Assembly (NCBI GenBank): GCA_020848905.1
Contig: JADLHG010000004.1
Coordinates: 248,001 to 312,000, forward strand
Length of the DNA stretch: 64,000 bases
Reading direction: 5' to 3'
Source of the DNA: Deltaproteobacteria bacterium
Lineage (GTDB): Bacteria; Myxococcota_A; Polyangia; GCA-2747355; JADLHG01
Under the pieces are notes generated by a model. The model saw only the letters and a list, made by a program, of their open reading frames with translations, was not told the DNA's origin and ran no database searches. Every line of letters begins with the position of its first letter. Position 1 is the first letter of the stretch. The position numbers were made by a program, and so were the translations under genes. Below, piece by piece: positions 1 through 10,093 of this stretch.

Positions 1-2253
1 TGCCGCGTGACGCATCGACCAATCCCGGTGCTCGAGCGCGGTGAAGACCCAGTTCTGGCTCTGCTGAACGAGCTGGTGCGGCATCTGGGCGAAGAGACGC
101 GCCAGCGACTCCGCGGCGGCGACCTGCACGGCGGGTCGAGCGGACTCGAGCGCCGAGGCGAGCGGGGGCAGGGCGGCCCGATCGCTCACCGCCCCGAGGC
201 CGGTGGTGGCGAGGAGCTGGGCGGCCTCGTCTTTCGCGCGCGTGCCTTCGACCAGAATCTCGAGGCCGGAGTAGTCACCGAGGCCTGCGAGGAGCTTTGC
301 CGCCACGAGCCGCGTGAGCGGGTTGCCCTCCTTGAGCAGCGACTTGAGGGCGGGGAGGGCCGACTCGCTCCCGACCTTGGCCAGCGCTTCGGCGAAACCG
401 AGCCGCAAGGGCTCCGTCCCCTTGCCCACGCCTTGCTCGAGCGAGCTCAGGGCCGGACGGTGTCCGAGGCGGGCGAGCGTGCCGAGCGCGGCGGTGAGCG
501 TCTGCTGGTCGGTCACGTCGGCGCGGCGTACCAGCTCCTCCAGTACGGGAATCGCCAGGCGATCGCCGTGCTCGCCGAGGACCAGGGCCGCGGAGATGCG
601 GACGGGTGGGCTCGTCGAGCGCAGGGCCTGGATCAGGTTCGCGCGTCCGTCGGACTGGCCGAGCCTGAGCAGCGCCTCGTCGATCCACACGCGGCCGAGC
701 TCGCTCGAGAGGCTACGGGCCTGCTGCAGGGGGCCGGTCGTCGACGGGTCGCCGAGCGTCGCGAGTCCGACGGCGGCGGCGGAGCGGCTCGCGACGTCCG
801 GATCGTCGCGCAGGACCGCGAGCAGGAGCGTCTGCGCCTCGGGGTCCTTGAGCTCGACGATGCCGCGGATCGCGGTGCGCCGCAGCGGCACCGCGGGAGA
901 TTGGATCCCGCGTCGGAGAATGCGTCGCACCTGGTCGAGCAGCACGTCGAGTCGCGGAGGGGTGTTGGTCGCCGCTCGGGGCACGCCCAGGTCCGCGGAT
1001 CGGGGAGCAGCGGCTTCGACGGTCTTCGCGCTTCGAGCTCGCGTGCCCCGCACGTCGAGCAGGTAGAACGCGCCGATCGCCGCACCCGAGAGGCCGAGGA
1101 TGACGAGCGGCGCCACCCAGCGCCAGGTCGAGCCGGAGCGTGCGCTGCGTCCATCCTCGTCGGCGAGGGGTGCGGGGCCGGCAATGGTTGCGGCCGGTCC
1201 CCGCAGCTCGGCGCCGCCGAGGCCGGTGCGCTGGAGGGAGGGACCGGGGCGGGCGGCGGAGGGGAGGGGCTGCCTCGCGCGTCGGTCCCTGGGCGACGGA
1301 GGACCGGTGAGCGCGTCGACGTCCCAGAACTGTTCGGGGAGCGGGCGGGTCCCGTCGGCGGCCGCGATGGGATGGGCGGCGAGCTGCAGGGCCGCGGCGA
1401 AGGCGCGGGCGTCGGGGAACCGCTCGGCGGGGTCCTTGGCCATCGCGCGGGCCACGACGGAAGGGACGAAGCTCGGAACTCCGAGCTCCGGCGGGATCTC
1501 CGTCATCTGCGGGATCGGATCGCGCAGGTGGGACATGAGCAGCCCGAGCACCGTGTCCGAGTCGTACGGCCGCCGCCCCATGATGACCTCGAACAGGATC
1601 ACGCCCATCCCATAGAGGTCGGCGCGCCCGTCCGCGGACTGGCCGCGGATCTGTTCCGGTGCGATGTATTCGGGTGTCCCCATCACGGAGCCCGCGCGGG
1701 TGAGCCGCTCTCCCTCGGGGCCCACGCCCACCGACTTCGCGATGCCGAAGTCCAGGATCTTGGCCAGCACTCGACCGGGAGGCGTCTCCATCACCAGGAT
1801 GTTTTCCGGCTTGATGTCCCGGTGGACGATCCCGAGTTCGTGGGCTGCAGCCAGGGCATCCAGCACCTGGGCGAAGAGCTGGCTCACGAAGGACCACGGC
1901 AGCTGCGGCCGAGTCTCCAGCACCTCCCCGAGGCTGCGCCCCGGAAGGTACTCCATGACGAAGTACTCGCGACGGTCGGGGGTCTGGCCGAAGTCGAAGA
2001 TGTCGACGATGTTCGGGTGCCCGATGCGGTTGACGGCGCGCGCCTCGCGATGCAGGCGCTTGATCATGTTCTTGTCGCTGGAATACTTCTCGGAGAGGAC
2101 CTTGATGGCCGCTTGCCGGCCGATCACCGAGTGCACCGCGCGATAGATGAGGCCCATGCCTCCTTCGGCGAGGCGTTGCTCGATGAGGAAGTTCCCCAGC
2201 CGCGTGCCGATGAGGGGGTCGTCGCTCGGCGTGGCGTGGGGATCGGGGCCCAT
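1..2253 (-). CDS. Ser/Thr protein kinase with C-terminal HEAT repeats (3' end outside window)
   Basis: The start is the ATG at 2253; 751 codons are visible and no stop is reached. Residues about 18-290 form a Hanks-type kinase domain: glycine loop near 29-34, Lys51 in AAIKV, Glu70, HRD at 144-146, DFG at 168-170 and a GTPEYIAPE activation segment. All catalytic residues are present, so it should be active. A Pro-rich linker leads to one transmembrane segment at about 378-398. From about 450 onward the sequence is helical HEAT/Armadillo-like repeats, predicted to lie outside the cytoplasm. Only 2 nt separate it from the stop of the upstream kinase gene, which has the same architecture, so the two are probably cotranscribed and arose by duplication. 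The substrate is unknown. Confidence 0.92.
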   Translation of the reverse strand, partial: MGPDPHATPSDDPLIGTRLGNFLIEQRLAEGGMGLIYRAVHSVIGRQAAIKVLSEKYSSDKNMIKRLHREARAVNRIGHPNIVDIFDFGQTPDRREYFVMEYLPGRSLGEVLETRPQLPWSFVSQLFAQVLDALAAAHELGIVHRDIKPENILVMETPPGRVLAKILDFGIAKSVGVGPEGERLTRAGSVMGTPEYIAPEQIRGQSADGRADLYGMGVILFEVIMGRRPYDSDTVLGLLMSHLRDPIPQMTEIPPELGVPSFVPSVVARAMAKDPAERFPDARAFAAALQLAAHPIAAADGTRPLPEQFWDVDALTGPPSPRDRRARQPLPSAARPGPSLQRTGLGGAELRGPAATIAGPAPLADEDGRSARSGSTWRWVAPLVILGLSGAAIGAFYLLDVRGTRARSAKTVEAAAPRSADLGVPRAATNTPPRLDVLLDQVRRILRRGIQSPAVPLRRTAIRGIVELKDPEAQTLLLAVLRDDPDVASRSAAAVGLATLGDPSTTGPLQQARSLSSELGRVWIDEALLRLGQSDGRANLIQALRSTSPPVRISAALVLGEHGDRLAIPVLEELVRRADVTDQQTLTAALGTLARLGHRPALSSLEQGVGKGTEPLRLGFAEALAKVGSESALPALKSLLKEGNPLTRLVAAKLLAGLGDYSGLEILVEGTRAKDEAAQLLATTGLGAVSDRAALPPLASALESARPAVQVAAAESLARLFAQMPHQLVQQSQNWVFTALEHRDWSMRHAA

Positions 2254-2255
2254 AC

Positions 2256-4370
<2,115 letters not shown>

Positions 4371-4598
4371 GGTGGGAGCTCGAAGCGGGGCGTCGCTGGT
4401 CGCGCGCTCCCTATGCACAAATGGTAGGCAGCGCCGCACGGAGTGTCAAACAATGCTTTGATCATCGGTGGTTCTGGGCGCGACGGGGGCCCCGGTGCCC
4501 GGCGGCTCCTTGCCTGCCGTGCTATGCTGATAGGGCGCTTCTGGCCTTGGCGCTCCGTATCACGGTCGAGCACGACCATCCGCAAGGAGGAACGGCCC

Positions 4599-4805
4599 AT
4601 GAACTGGCTCATTCGAACGCTCGGTGGCGCGGTGATCGCGGGCCTGGGGTGGAAGCTGGGGGCGGACGCCTACGAGGCGATCAAGAAGCGGATCTCGGAG
4701 CGCGAGGGTGAAGAGGGCGACGCACGCAAGGGCGAGGAGGAGCCGCAGCCCGTGCCGGTCGTCGAGCGCGCCGGGGAAGGGAACCGCCGGAGCGGCGGAC
4801 GATGA
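4599..4805 (+). CDS. small protein with one hydrophobic segment, unknown function
   Basis: A 68-residue ORF with a textbook ribosome binding site (AAGGAGG at 4584-4590, 8 nt from the ATG). Residues 1-22 are hydrophobic and Gly-rich and could be a short membrane anchor or amphipathic helix. The remainder is highly charged (KKRISEREGEEG) and ends in a Pro/Glu-rich tail. Its stop overlaps the start of the next gene (ATGA at 4802-4805), so it is translationally coupled to the polytopic membrane protein that follows. I do not recognise a family; the strong RBS and the coupling are the main support that it is real. Confidence 0.7.
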   Translation: MNWLIRTLGGAVIAGLGWKLGADAYEAIKKRISEREGEEGDARKGEEEPQPVPVVERAGEGNRRSGGR

Positions 4806-5542
4806 CGGGGGTCGCGGGCCTCCGGCTCCTCGGGGAGCGGCGTGCCGTCTCGCTGCTGCTCCTCGGGTTCTATACCTCCGTCTTCGTCGTGCTGGCCCTC
4901 GCCCAGGGTGGCCCGTGGCTCCGCTGCTTCCTGGCGCTGGCCGCGACCTACGGCCTGGCCTTCTTCGGCCTGGCGGCCGAGTGGTTCTGGGCTCGGTGGT
5001 TCGCCATGGGCCTGGCCATGAGCGGTGTGACCACTGCGCTGCTCGGGTTCGTGACCGTCGGCTGGAACGTGGGCCTCGCCATCTGGGGCGGGATGCATCT
5101 CCTGATCTACGCACCGCTTCTCGGACGCGGCATGGCCGACCGTTACGAGAACCAGTCGGCCTGGCGGGCGCGCTACGGGCTCGACGATCACGGCGTGGCG
5201 CGCATCAAGCGCGCGGTCAACGGCGCGGCCACGGCGCTGCCGACGATGATCTTCTACACGCTGGCGCCGCGGCAGGACCAGGCGCTGGCCGCACTCCTTC
5301 TCGCTGGCGCGGCGGTCGGGCTCTTCGGCCTCGTGCGCCTGCGCGTCTGGGGCCTGGCGCTCCTCGCCACGACGGCGCTCGGCCTGCTCTTCGTCTCGGC
5401 GGCGCCGGTCTCGCTCCTCTCGCTCCCCTTCAGCGGGGCGCTGGTGCCCGTCCTCGGGCTACGCGAGCTGGCGTTCGTGGCGCTCGCCTTCGCGGTGATC
5501 CCCTTCGCCGGGCCGGCCTATCGGTATCTGCGGGCGGCCTGA
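4802..5542 (+). CDS. polytopic inner-membrane protein, unknown function
   Basis: The protein is 246 aa, starting at the ATG that overlaps the stop of the upstream 68-aa gene. It is dominated by hydrophobic stretches, about seven or eight predicted membrane helices, for example around residues 15-35, 40-60, 64-85, 90-110, 140-160, 165-185, 188-205 and 220-240. One larger polar loop (about 111-140, with ADRYENQSAWRARYGLDD) sits between helices. No catalytic motif is recognisable. With the preceding small protein it makes a two-gene unit that may encode a membrane complex, but this is inference from coupling only. Confidence 0.75.
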   Translation: MTGVAGLRLLGERRAVSLLLLGFYTSVFVVLALAQGGPWLRCFLALAATYGLAFFGLAAEWFWARWFAMGLAMSGVTTALLGFVTVGWNVGLAIWGGMHLLIYAPLLGRGMADRYENQSAWRARYGLDDHGVARIKRAVNGAATALPTMIFYTLAPRQDQALAALLLAGAAVGLFGLVRLRVWGLALLATTALGLLFVSAAPVSLLSLPFSGALVPVLGLRELAFVALAFAVIPFAGPAYRYLRAA

Positions 5543-5609
5543 TCCTCGACGACAGCGTGTCAGGATTGCGGTGTGTCGTGCGTCTGAGGTGTGGAGGAGG
5601 AGGCGCCAC

Positions 5610-7859
5610 ATGGTCTGCCGTTCACGTCGCGTTGCCCTTTGCGTGGCCGTCCTTGCCACGGCCTTCTTCGGGCTGACCGCCCACGCTCAGTCGAACGTCA
5701 CGCTCACTGTGACCCTGCCGGCGGCAAACGGCGGCCCGGTAGGAAACAGCGTGAAGGTCTCCGCGATCGTGACGTCTACCTATCAGGTCCTGTCCGTGAC
5801 CGTGACGGCCGCGGGGACCACCACGCCGCTCAGCTCCCCGAGCGGGGGGACCTACTCGGGCACCCTTACCTTGCCGACCATGGCCTGGGGGACCTCGGTG
5901 CCGCTGACCTTCGTGGCTACCGACGTCTACGGCGGTTCGGCCACCGTGGTGCGCACGATGGTCTTCGACCTGCCCCCCCGGGTGACCATCGGCGCGCCGC
6001 TCGCGGAGACCGTGGCGCAGCCGACGCTCACCGTGACCGCCACCTGCGCCGACGACAACCCCGCGGGGTGCGCCTCGTTGAAGGTGACCTTGCGAGGCGA
6101 CACCCTCTCCTCGGGAAAAGCCTCGGTGAACCAGGTGATCTCACTGGCGAGCTACAACGGGCAGCGGGTGCAGCTCTGGTACGAAGCCAAGGACTCTGCC
6201 GGGCAAATGGACCTGACGGCGTACGGAGGGGACTATCCCTCGCGCTTCGTGTTCGTCGAGACCAGCCCCTATCTCGTGCTGCTGGAGACGGTGCCGGGCG
6301 CGATTCGGGACGTGACCGCGGACCGGATTCTCTATTTCACCGCCTCGACGGTGGGGGTGCGGCCCCGTGCGGGTGGTTCTGACCTCACGCAACCCCTCAC
6401 GTACGGCGGGGATCCGCCGGTTCGATGGGGCCGGCTCACCCGTACCGCGGTGATCTATCCCGACGGGGCGACGATGATGGAGTGGAAGGGCGGGACGGTC
6501 AGCGGGGTTGGTCCCGTCTATTCCTGGCCGAACCTCGCCGCTGCGGGGGACTACGCGGCCTGGTGCAGCGCCACCCCTTTGGGAGTCGGCACCGCCAGCG
6601 TGATGCTGCGGAACACCGCCACCGGGCAGAACGTCACCATCACCGGCCCTTCGAATACCTGCGGGGCGATCGCGCCCGCCGCGAACGGCGACCTGGTCTA
6701 CCGCTGTACATACTACAGTTGGACCGACGAGCTTTGCCGATATCGGGGCGGGACGACGACGCATATTTCGAGCGGCATCGCCTATCGCCCGCTCACCGAC
6801 GGGGTGAACGTCATCTACGCCGAGGGTCACGGCTATCGCTATATTTCCACAGGCTTCATTCCCGCCGGCGGTGTTCCCACGACGATTTCTCCCTCCAGCG
6901 ACCGCAAGTACGTCGGTGCCCCCTACGAGTACCAGGTCGCCGGGGGCTGGACCGCCTTCACCCAACCCGTCACCGGGGGCACCGCGCAGGTCTTCCTGCG
7001 CGCGCCGACGGGCGTGATCACCCAGATCAGCTTCCTCGGCGTCTCGACGGTCGTGGATTCGCTGAGCCCTGAGGGGTACGTCACCTTCGCCGCCGGCGGA
7101 CGACGCTACATGCCCGTGGCGAGTGGGCCACCGCTGGACGTGGGCTCCGACCTGGCGGGGGAGAGCTGGCGCTTGGAGGGGGCAACGGGGCAGCTCGGGA
7201 TCAGCTATGGCGGCACGCACTGGTTCTCGGGACAGCTCCACGTCGCCATCGGCCGGAGCTTGTTCCGGGTTAACGCCACTCCCGCGCCGCGACCCGACGG
7301 GGGCGTGGTCGGTGACGCCGCGGCGGCGCGAGACGCTGCCGTGGCGCGCGATGCGGGGGGCAGCTTCGACGCTGCGGCGGTCCGGGATGCGGCGGTGGTC
7401 CGGGATGCGGCGGTGGTGCGGGATGCGGCGGTGGTGCCGGACGCGGCGGTGGTCCGGGATGCGGCGGTGGTGGCCGACGCGGCGGTGGTCCGGGATGCGG
7501 CGGTGGTGGCCGACGCGGCGGTGGTCCGGGATGCCCACGCAGGGGACGCTGGATCGATCGGGGATGCGGGGCCGCGCGACAGCGGTCCTCGCACGGACGG
7601 CGGCGCGCGAGACGCCGGACCCGTCGCGGACTACCGGCAGAGCGACCTGAGCGTCAGGGCCGACGGCTTCCCGGTGGACGGAGTGCCTCGTAGCTCGGAC
7701 GCTGGCCTCGCGGACGCGACGAAACCCGCCGGCGGTCCGGGCGAGGAGGGTGGATGTGCTGTTCTCCCGCGCGATCTGACCGCCGCCGCTCTCCGTCCGA
7801 TCGCTCTGTTGCTCTTCGTGCTTCTCCTCGGTCGGCGGCGCCGCGGCCGTCGCCCGTAG
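5610..7859 (+). CDS. secreted repeat protein with MYXO-CTERM-like C-terminal anchor
   Basis: The start is the ATG at 5610, with GGAGGAGG at about 5593-5600, giving 749 aa; an in-frame start at 5571 is less likely because it displaces the signal peptide. Residues 1-27 are a Sec signal peptide ending AHAQ. Residues about 28-215 look like Ig-like or bacterial beta-sandwich modules (Thr/Val-rich, alternating pattern). Residues about 220-560 resemble a beta-propeller. Then comes an Asp/Ala/Val linker made of six-residue repeats. The tail has a Gly-Gly-Cys, a hydrophobic segment and an Arg-rich end, the layout of MYXO-CTERM sorting tails that are processed and moved to the cell surface in Myxococcota. 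Probably a surface-displayed protein; the ligand is unknown. Confidence 0.85.
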   Translation: MVCRSRRVALCVAVLATAFFGLTAHAQSNVTLTVTLPAANGGPVGNSVKVSAIVTSTYQVLSVTVTAAGTTTPLSSPSGGTYSGTLTLPTMAWGTSVPLTFVATDVYGGSATVVRTMVFDLPPRVTIGAPLAETVAQPTLTVTATCADDNPAGCASLKVTLRGDTLSSGKASVNQVISLASYNGQRVQLWYEAKDSAGQMDLTAYGGDYPSRFVFVETSPYLVLLETVPGAIRDVTADRILYFTASTVGVRPRAGGSDLTQPLTYGGDPPVRWGRLTRTAVIYPDGATMMEWKGGTVSGVGPVYSWPNLAAAGDYAAWCSATPLGVGTASVMLRNTATGQNVTITGPSNTCGAIAPAANGDLVYRCTYYSWTDELCRYRGGTTTHISSGIAYRPLTDGVNVIYAEGHGYRYISTGFIPAGGVPTTISPSSDRKYVGAPYEYQVAGGWTAFTQPVTGGTAQVFLRAPTGVITQISFLGVSTVVDSLSPEGYVTFAAGGRRYMPVASGPPLDVGSDLAGESWRLEGATGQLGISYGGTHWFSGQLHVAIGRSLFRVNATPAPRPDGGVVGDAAAARDAAVARDAGGSFDAAAVRDAAVVRDAAVVRDAAVVPDAAVVRDAAVVADAAVVRDAAVVADAAVVRDAHAGDAGSIGDAGPRDSGPRTDGGARDAGPVADYRQSDLSVRADGFPVDGVPRSSDAGLADATKPAGGPGEEGGCAVLPRDLTAAALRPIALLLFVLLLGRRRRGRRP
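7380..7541 (+). repeat. 18-bp tandem repeat inside the secreted protein gene
   Basis: Eight consecutive 18-bp units (7380-7523) plus a diverged ninth (7524-7541). The base unit is GTCCGGGATGCGGCGGTG; units 4, 6 and 8 vary at the third to ninth positions. Each unit encodes the hexapeptide V(R/P/A)DAAV. The phase is a multiple of three, so gain or loss of units keeps the reading frame and changes only the length of the linker between the propeller-like region and the C-terminal anchor. Confidence 0.92.
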
Positions 7860-7990
7860 CTCGGCTCGTCTCGTCTCGGCCCGGTGCGGGATCGAGGCGG
7901 AGCCCACGCGGGGTAGCGCGGGTGCGCAGCGGGCCCCGCGCGCAGCGGCCCCCATTGCTCGGTCGTCGGGCCCGTGGGATGCTGCCTCTC

Positions 7991-8088
7991 GGAAGCGCGT
8001 GTGGTACTGGTGACTGCCTCGGGCTTCAAACCCGATGGGTCCTACCCGAGAGGGTGGGATCGGGGGGTTCGATTCCCCTGCGCTTCCG
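7991..8088 (+). tRNA. selC: tRNA-Sec (selenocysteine, anticodon UCA)
   Basis: The gene folds as a bacterial selenocysteine tRNA of 98 nt. The acceptor stem is 8 bp (GGAAGCGC at 7991-7998 with GCGCTTCC at 8080-8087), one longer than in normal tRNAs, with G discriminator at 8088. The anticodon arm is TCGGG-CTTCAAA-CCCGA (8019-8035) with anticodon TCA at 8026-8028. A long variable arm pairs CCTACCC (8041-8047) with GGGTGGG (8052-8058), and the T loop is TTCGATT. The D stem is long (5-6 bp). CCA is not encoded. This combination is diagnostic for SelC, which SelA charges with selenium and SelB delivers to UGA. No selA, selB, selD or clear selenoprotein gene is in this window. Confidence 0.95.
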
Positions 8089-8121
8089 TCTCGCCCTTCC
8101 GTGGCGGAGCCGGTCGCGCGA

Positions 8122-8499
8122 CTACGGGGCCAGTTTGCCCTTGAACTGGTACGTCTGCTTGTTGCGCTTGGCGTCCAGGACGACGAAGAGCCCTTCGACG
8201 GTTCCTGCGTCCTTCAGCACGGCGTGGAAGGTCTTCAGGTCCTTGCCGGCCGACGGGAGCTTCAACCGCAAAAAGTCCCGCATCCGCGACGCGGTGACGC
8301 CCACCTTCGCGAAGCCCAGCTTCTTCAGGGCGTCGAGCTGCACGCTGGTCCCGTCGAACACGAGCTTGTCGGTCGACTTCTCCTTGGCGTTCATGACGAC
8401 CTCGACCGCGTAGGTCCGGGGTCCGGCCGCTTCCTCGGCCTGAGCGCTTCCGCCGACGAGCAGCGCGGTGACGGTCAAGAACAAGCTCGTACGATGCAT
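8122..8499 (-). CDS. small exported protein, unknown function
   Basis: The protein is 125 aa from the ATG at 8499, preceded by GGAGGA about 3 nt upstream on the minus strand. A longer open frame extends to 8745, but residues before this ATG look like non-coding GC-rich sequence and would hide the signal peptide. Residues 1-21 form a Sec signal peptide ending AQA. The mature part is Lys-rich and shows two similar halves of beta-alpha-beta character, each with a K-L-G/K-L-P type turn. No catalytic motif or Cys is evident. Its 3' end lies 33 bp from selC. Function not recognised; probably periplasmic. Confidence 0.75.
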   Translation of the reverse strand: MHRTSLFLTVTALLVGGSAQAEEAAGPRTYAVEVVMNAKEKSTDKLVFDGTSVQLDALKKLGFAKVGVTASRMRDFLRLKLPSAGKDLKTFHAVLKDAGTVEGLFVVLDAKRNKQTYQFKGKLAP

Positions 8500-8828
8500 G
8501 TTTCCTCCGGGGGCGTGAGTGCCTGGCCGGACAGATTGATCCCATCCCACTCCCCGCGCAAGCGGAGGTGTCGCGCCGGCTTGACAGGCCGCCTCGAGGT
8601 CTGTCAGGCGAGCTTTACACCGCGCCCGCCGTCGGCCGGCCAACGCGTCGAATTCCGCGCGCTTCGACCTCCGTCCCCCAGGTGGCCCGCAGGTTGCTCT
8701 ATGCCGCAGCGGACCGAAGGACGTCGGAGTCGCCGACGCCCCCAAGGCCTGCTCGTGCGCGGCCCCGCTGGCGGGAGGTGGGGGCGCGCTCGCCGAACGG
8801 ATGAGCGGACCCGCGAGGAGGAAGCATC
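8500..8828 (+). other. 329-bp divergent intergenic region with an inverted repeat
   Basis: No credible gene was seen here. It separates the minus-strand exported protein gene (start 8499) from the plus-strand lipoprotein gene (start 8829) and so must hold both promoters. The clearest element is a TTGACA box at 8581-8586 whose TGACAG is repeated inverted as CTGTCA at 8601-8606, with 14 nt between the arms; this could be a -35 box embedded in a dyad operator. The plus-strand gene has GGAGG just before its ATG. Confidence 0.4.
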
Positions 8829-9761
8829 ATGCATCGATGTCGTCACTGGATAGGCGCTCTGTGCGCTGGGGCGTCTCTGGCACTGCTGGTCACCGCGTGC
8901 GGCGGGACGGGCGAGCCTCCACCGACCGAGGAGAATACGGGCACGGACCGCGGGGCGCTGAAGGCCGATCAGCTCCGCGGGTCCTGCCGCAACGGTTGCG
9001 GTCGAAAAGGCACCGGCAACTGTTGGTGCGACGAGCTGTGTGTGATCTACGGGGACTGCTGCCGGGACAAGGCCGCGCTGTGCGGCGCTTCGACGCCCAA
9101 GACCTGCACGACCAACAAGGAGTGCCCCGCCAGCACCTACTGCTTCTTCGAGAAGGGGTGCGGGGACGAGACGGGACCCGTGCCGGCGATCTATCCGCCG
9201 CCGCCTCAGCCGTCGACCAAGGGGACTTGCAAGGTGAAGCCCCAGGTCTGTCCCATGCACTACGCGCCCGTCTGCGGCTGTGACGGGAAGACCTATGGCA
9301 ACGCCTGCGGGGCCGCCGCGGCTGGCACGAGCGTGCGCAGCCCGGGCGAGTGCGCGCCAGTCTGTCCGGCGCCCCCTCCGGCTCCGTCGTGTCCTCCGGG
9401 GAGCAAGCTCGTGGAGGTCAAGGACGCAAACGGCTGCATCCTGCGCTACGAGTGCAAGAGCGGGTTGACCCAGGCCGAATGCCAGGCCCTCAACACGAAG
9501 TACGTGGCGGAGCTTCAGGCGGCGCGCAAGTGCAACCCCTTCGTCGAGGCCCTGCAGTGCCACGTGGCCAGGACAGATAGCTTGAACTGCATGAATTGCA
9601 CACTCTACGTGAATCCGAGCGCGCCGCTCGACACCCTCGCGAAGCAGTGGAAGGACGGCGGCTGCGCCAAGCACCCGTGGATGTGTCCGATGTACGCCTG
9701 CCAGGAGCCGACGGGCGGCGCCTGCGACGCGAAGACGAGCACCTGCCTGCCGGTCTACTGA
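8829..9761 (+). CDS. lipoprotein with somatomedin-B-like, Kazal-like and antistasin-like Cys modules
   Basis: The protein is 310 aa from the ATG at 8829 (GAGGAGG just upstream). The signal peptide ends in a lipobox, VTAC, with lipidated Cys24. Residues about 50-86 carry an eight-Cys pattern (CRNGC, CWCDELC, CC, C) like a somatomedin B fold. Residues about 137-176 carry [18 protein letters not shown], the signature of Kazal-type serine protease inhibitors. A following CPPGS...GC...C stretch resembles an antistasin repeat. The C-terminal third has further Cys pairs and no known fold. It is predicted to be a disulphide-rich surface lipoprotein, possibly inhibiting or binding extracellular proteases. 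Stands alone, convergent with the fmdB-type gene. Confidence 0.88.
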   Translation: MHRCRHWIGALCAGASLALLVTACGGTGEPPPTEENTGTDRGALKADQLRGSCRNGCGRKGTGNCWCDELCVIYGDCCRDKAALCGASTPKTCTTNKECPASTYCFFEKGCGDETGPVPAIYPPPPQPSTKGTCKVKPQVCPMHYAPVCGCDGKTYGNACGAAAAGTSVRSPGECAPVCPAPPPAPSCPPGSKLVEVKDANGCILRYECKSGLTQAECQALNTKYVAELQAARKCNPFVEALQCHVARTDSLNCMNCTLYVNPSAPLDTLAKQWKDGGCAKHPWMCPMYACQEPTGGACDAKTSTCLPVY

Positions 9762-9823
9762 TTCGCCGGCCGCGATCCATCCCACCACGGGCGTCGCCGG
9801 GCAGCACCGACGGCGGCGGACGC

Positions 9824-10048
9824 TTAGCTCATGCCGCAGGAGCCGGGGCCCCCTGGATGGCCGCACCCCCGGCATCCCTCGGGGATGGCCGCCCCTTCAC
9901 CCTTGGCGCTCACGGCGAATACCGAGAACTGCTTCTCGAGCTCCTTCTCGGGGGCGCTACACGACGGACAGCGGACCTCGGTGGACGGGTAGACCAGCTC
10001 TTCAAAAGCGTGGCCGCATTTGCCACAGCGGTATTCATAGATGGGCAC
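9824..10048 (-). CDS. FmdB-family zinc ribbon protein
   Basis: The protein is 74 aa. It begins MPIYEYRCGKCGHAFE and continues with CPSC, giving the paired CxxC...CxxC zinc ribbon that defines the FmdB putative regulatory protein family. The C-terminal tail is Gly-rich with additional Cys (CRGCGHPGGPGSCG), as often seen in this family. AAGGAG lies upstream of the ATG on the minus strand. The role of the family is poorly defined; it is named after a gene near formamidase/amidase operons. It lies 45 bp downstream of the CpaE-like gene's start on the opposite flank and points the same way. Confidence 0.9.
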   Translation of the reverse strand: MPIYEYRCGKCGHAFEELVYPSTEVRCPSCSAPEKELEKQFSVFAVSAKGEGAAIPEGCRGCGHPGGPGSCGMS

Positions 10049-10093
10049 GGCGGAACTCCTTTCGCTGCAGTATGGCCTGGGGCCGACCGCGTG

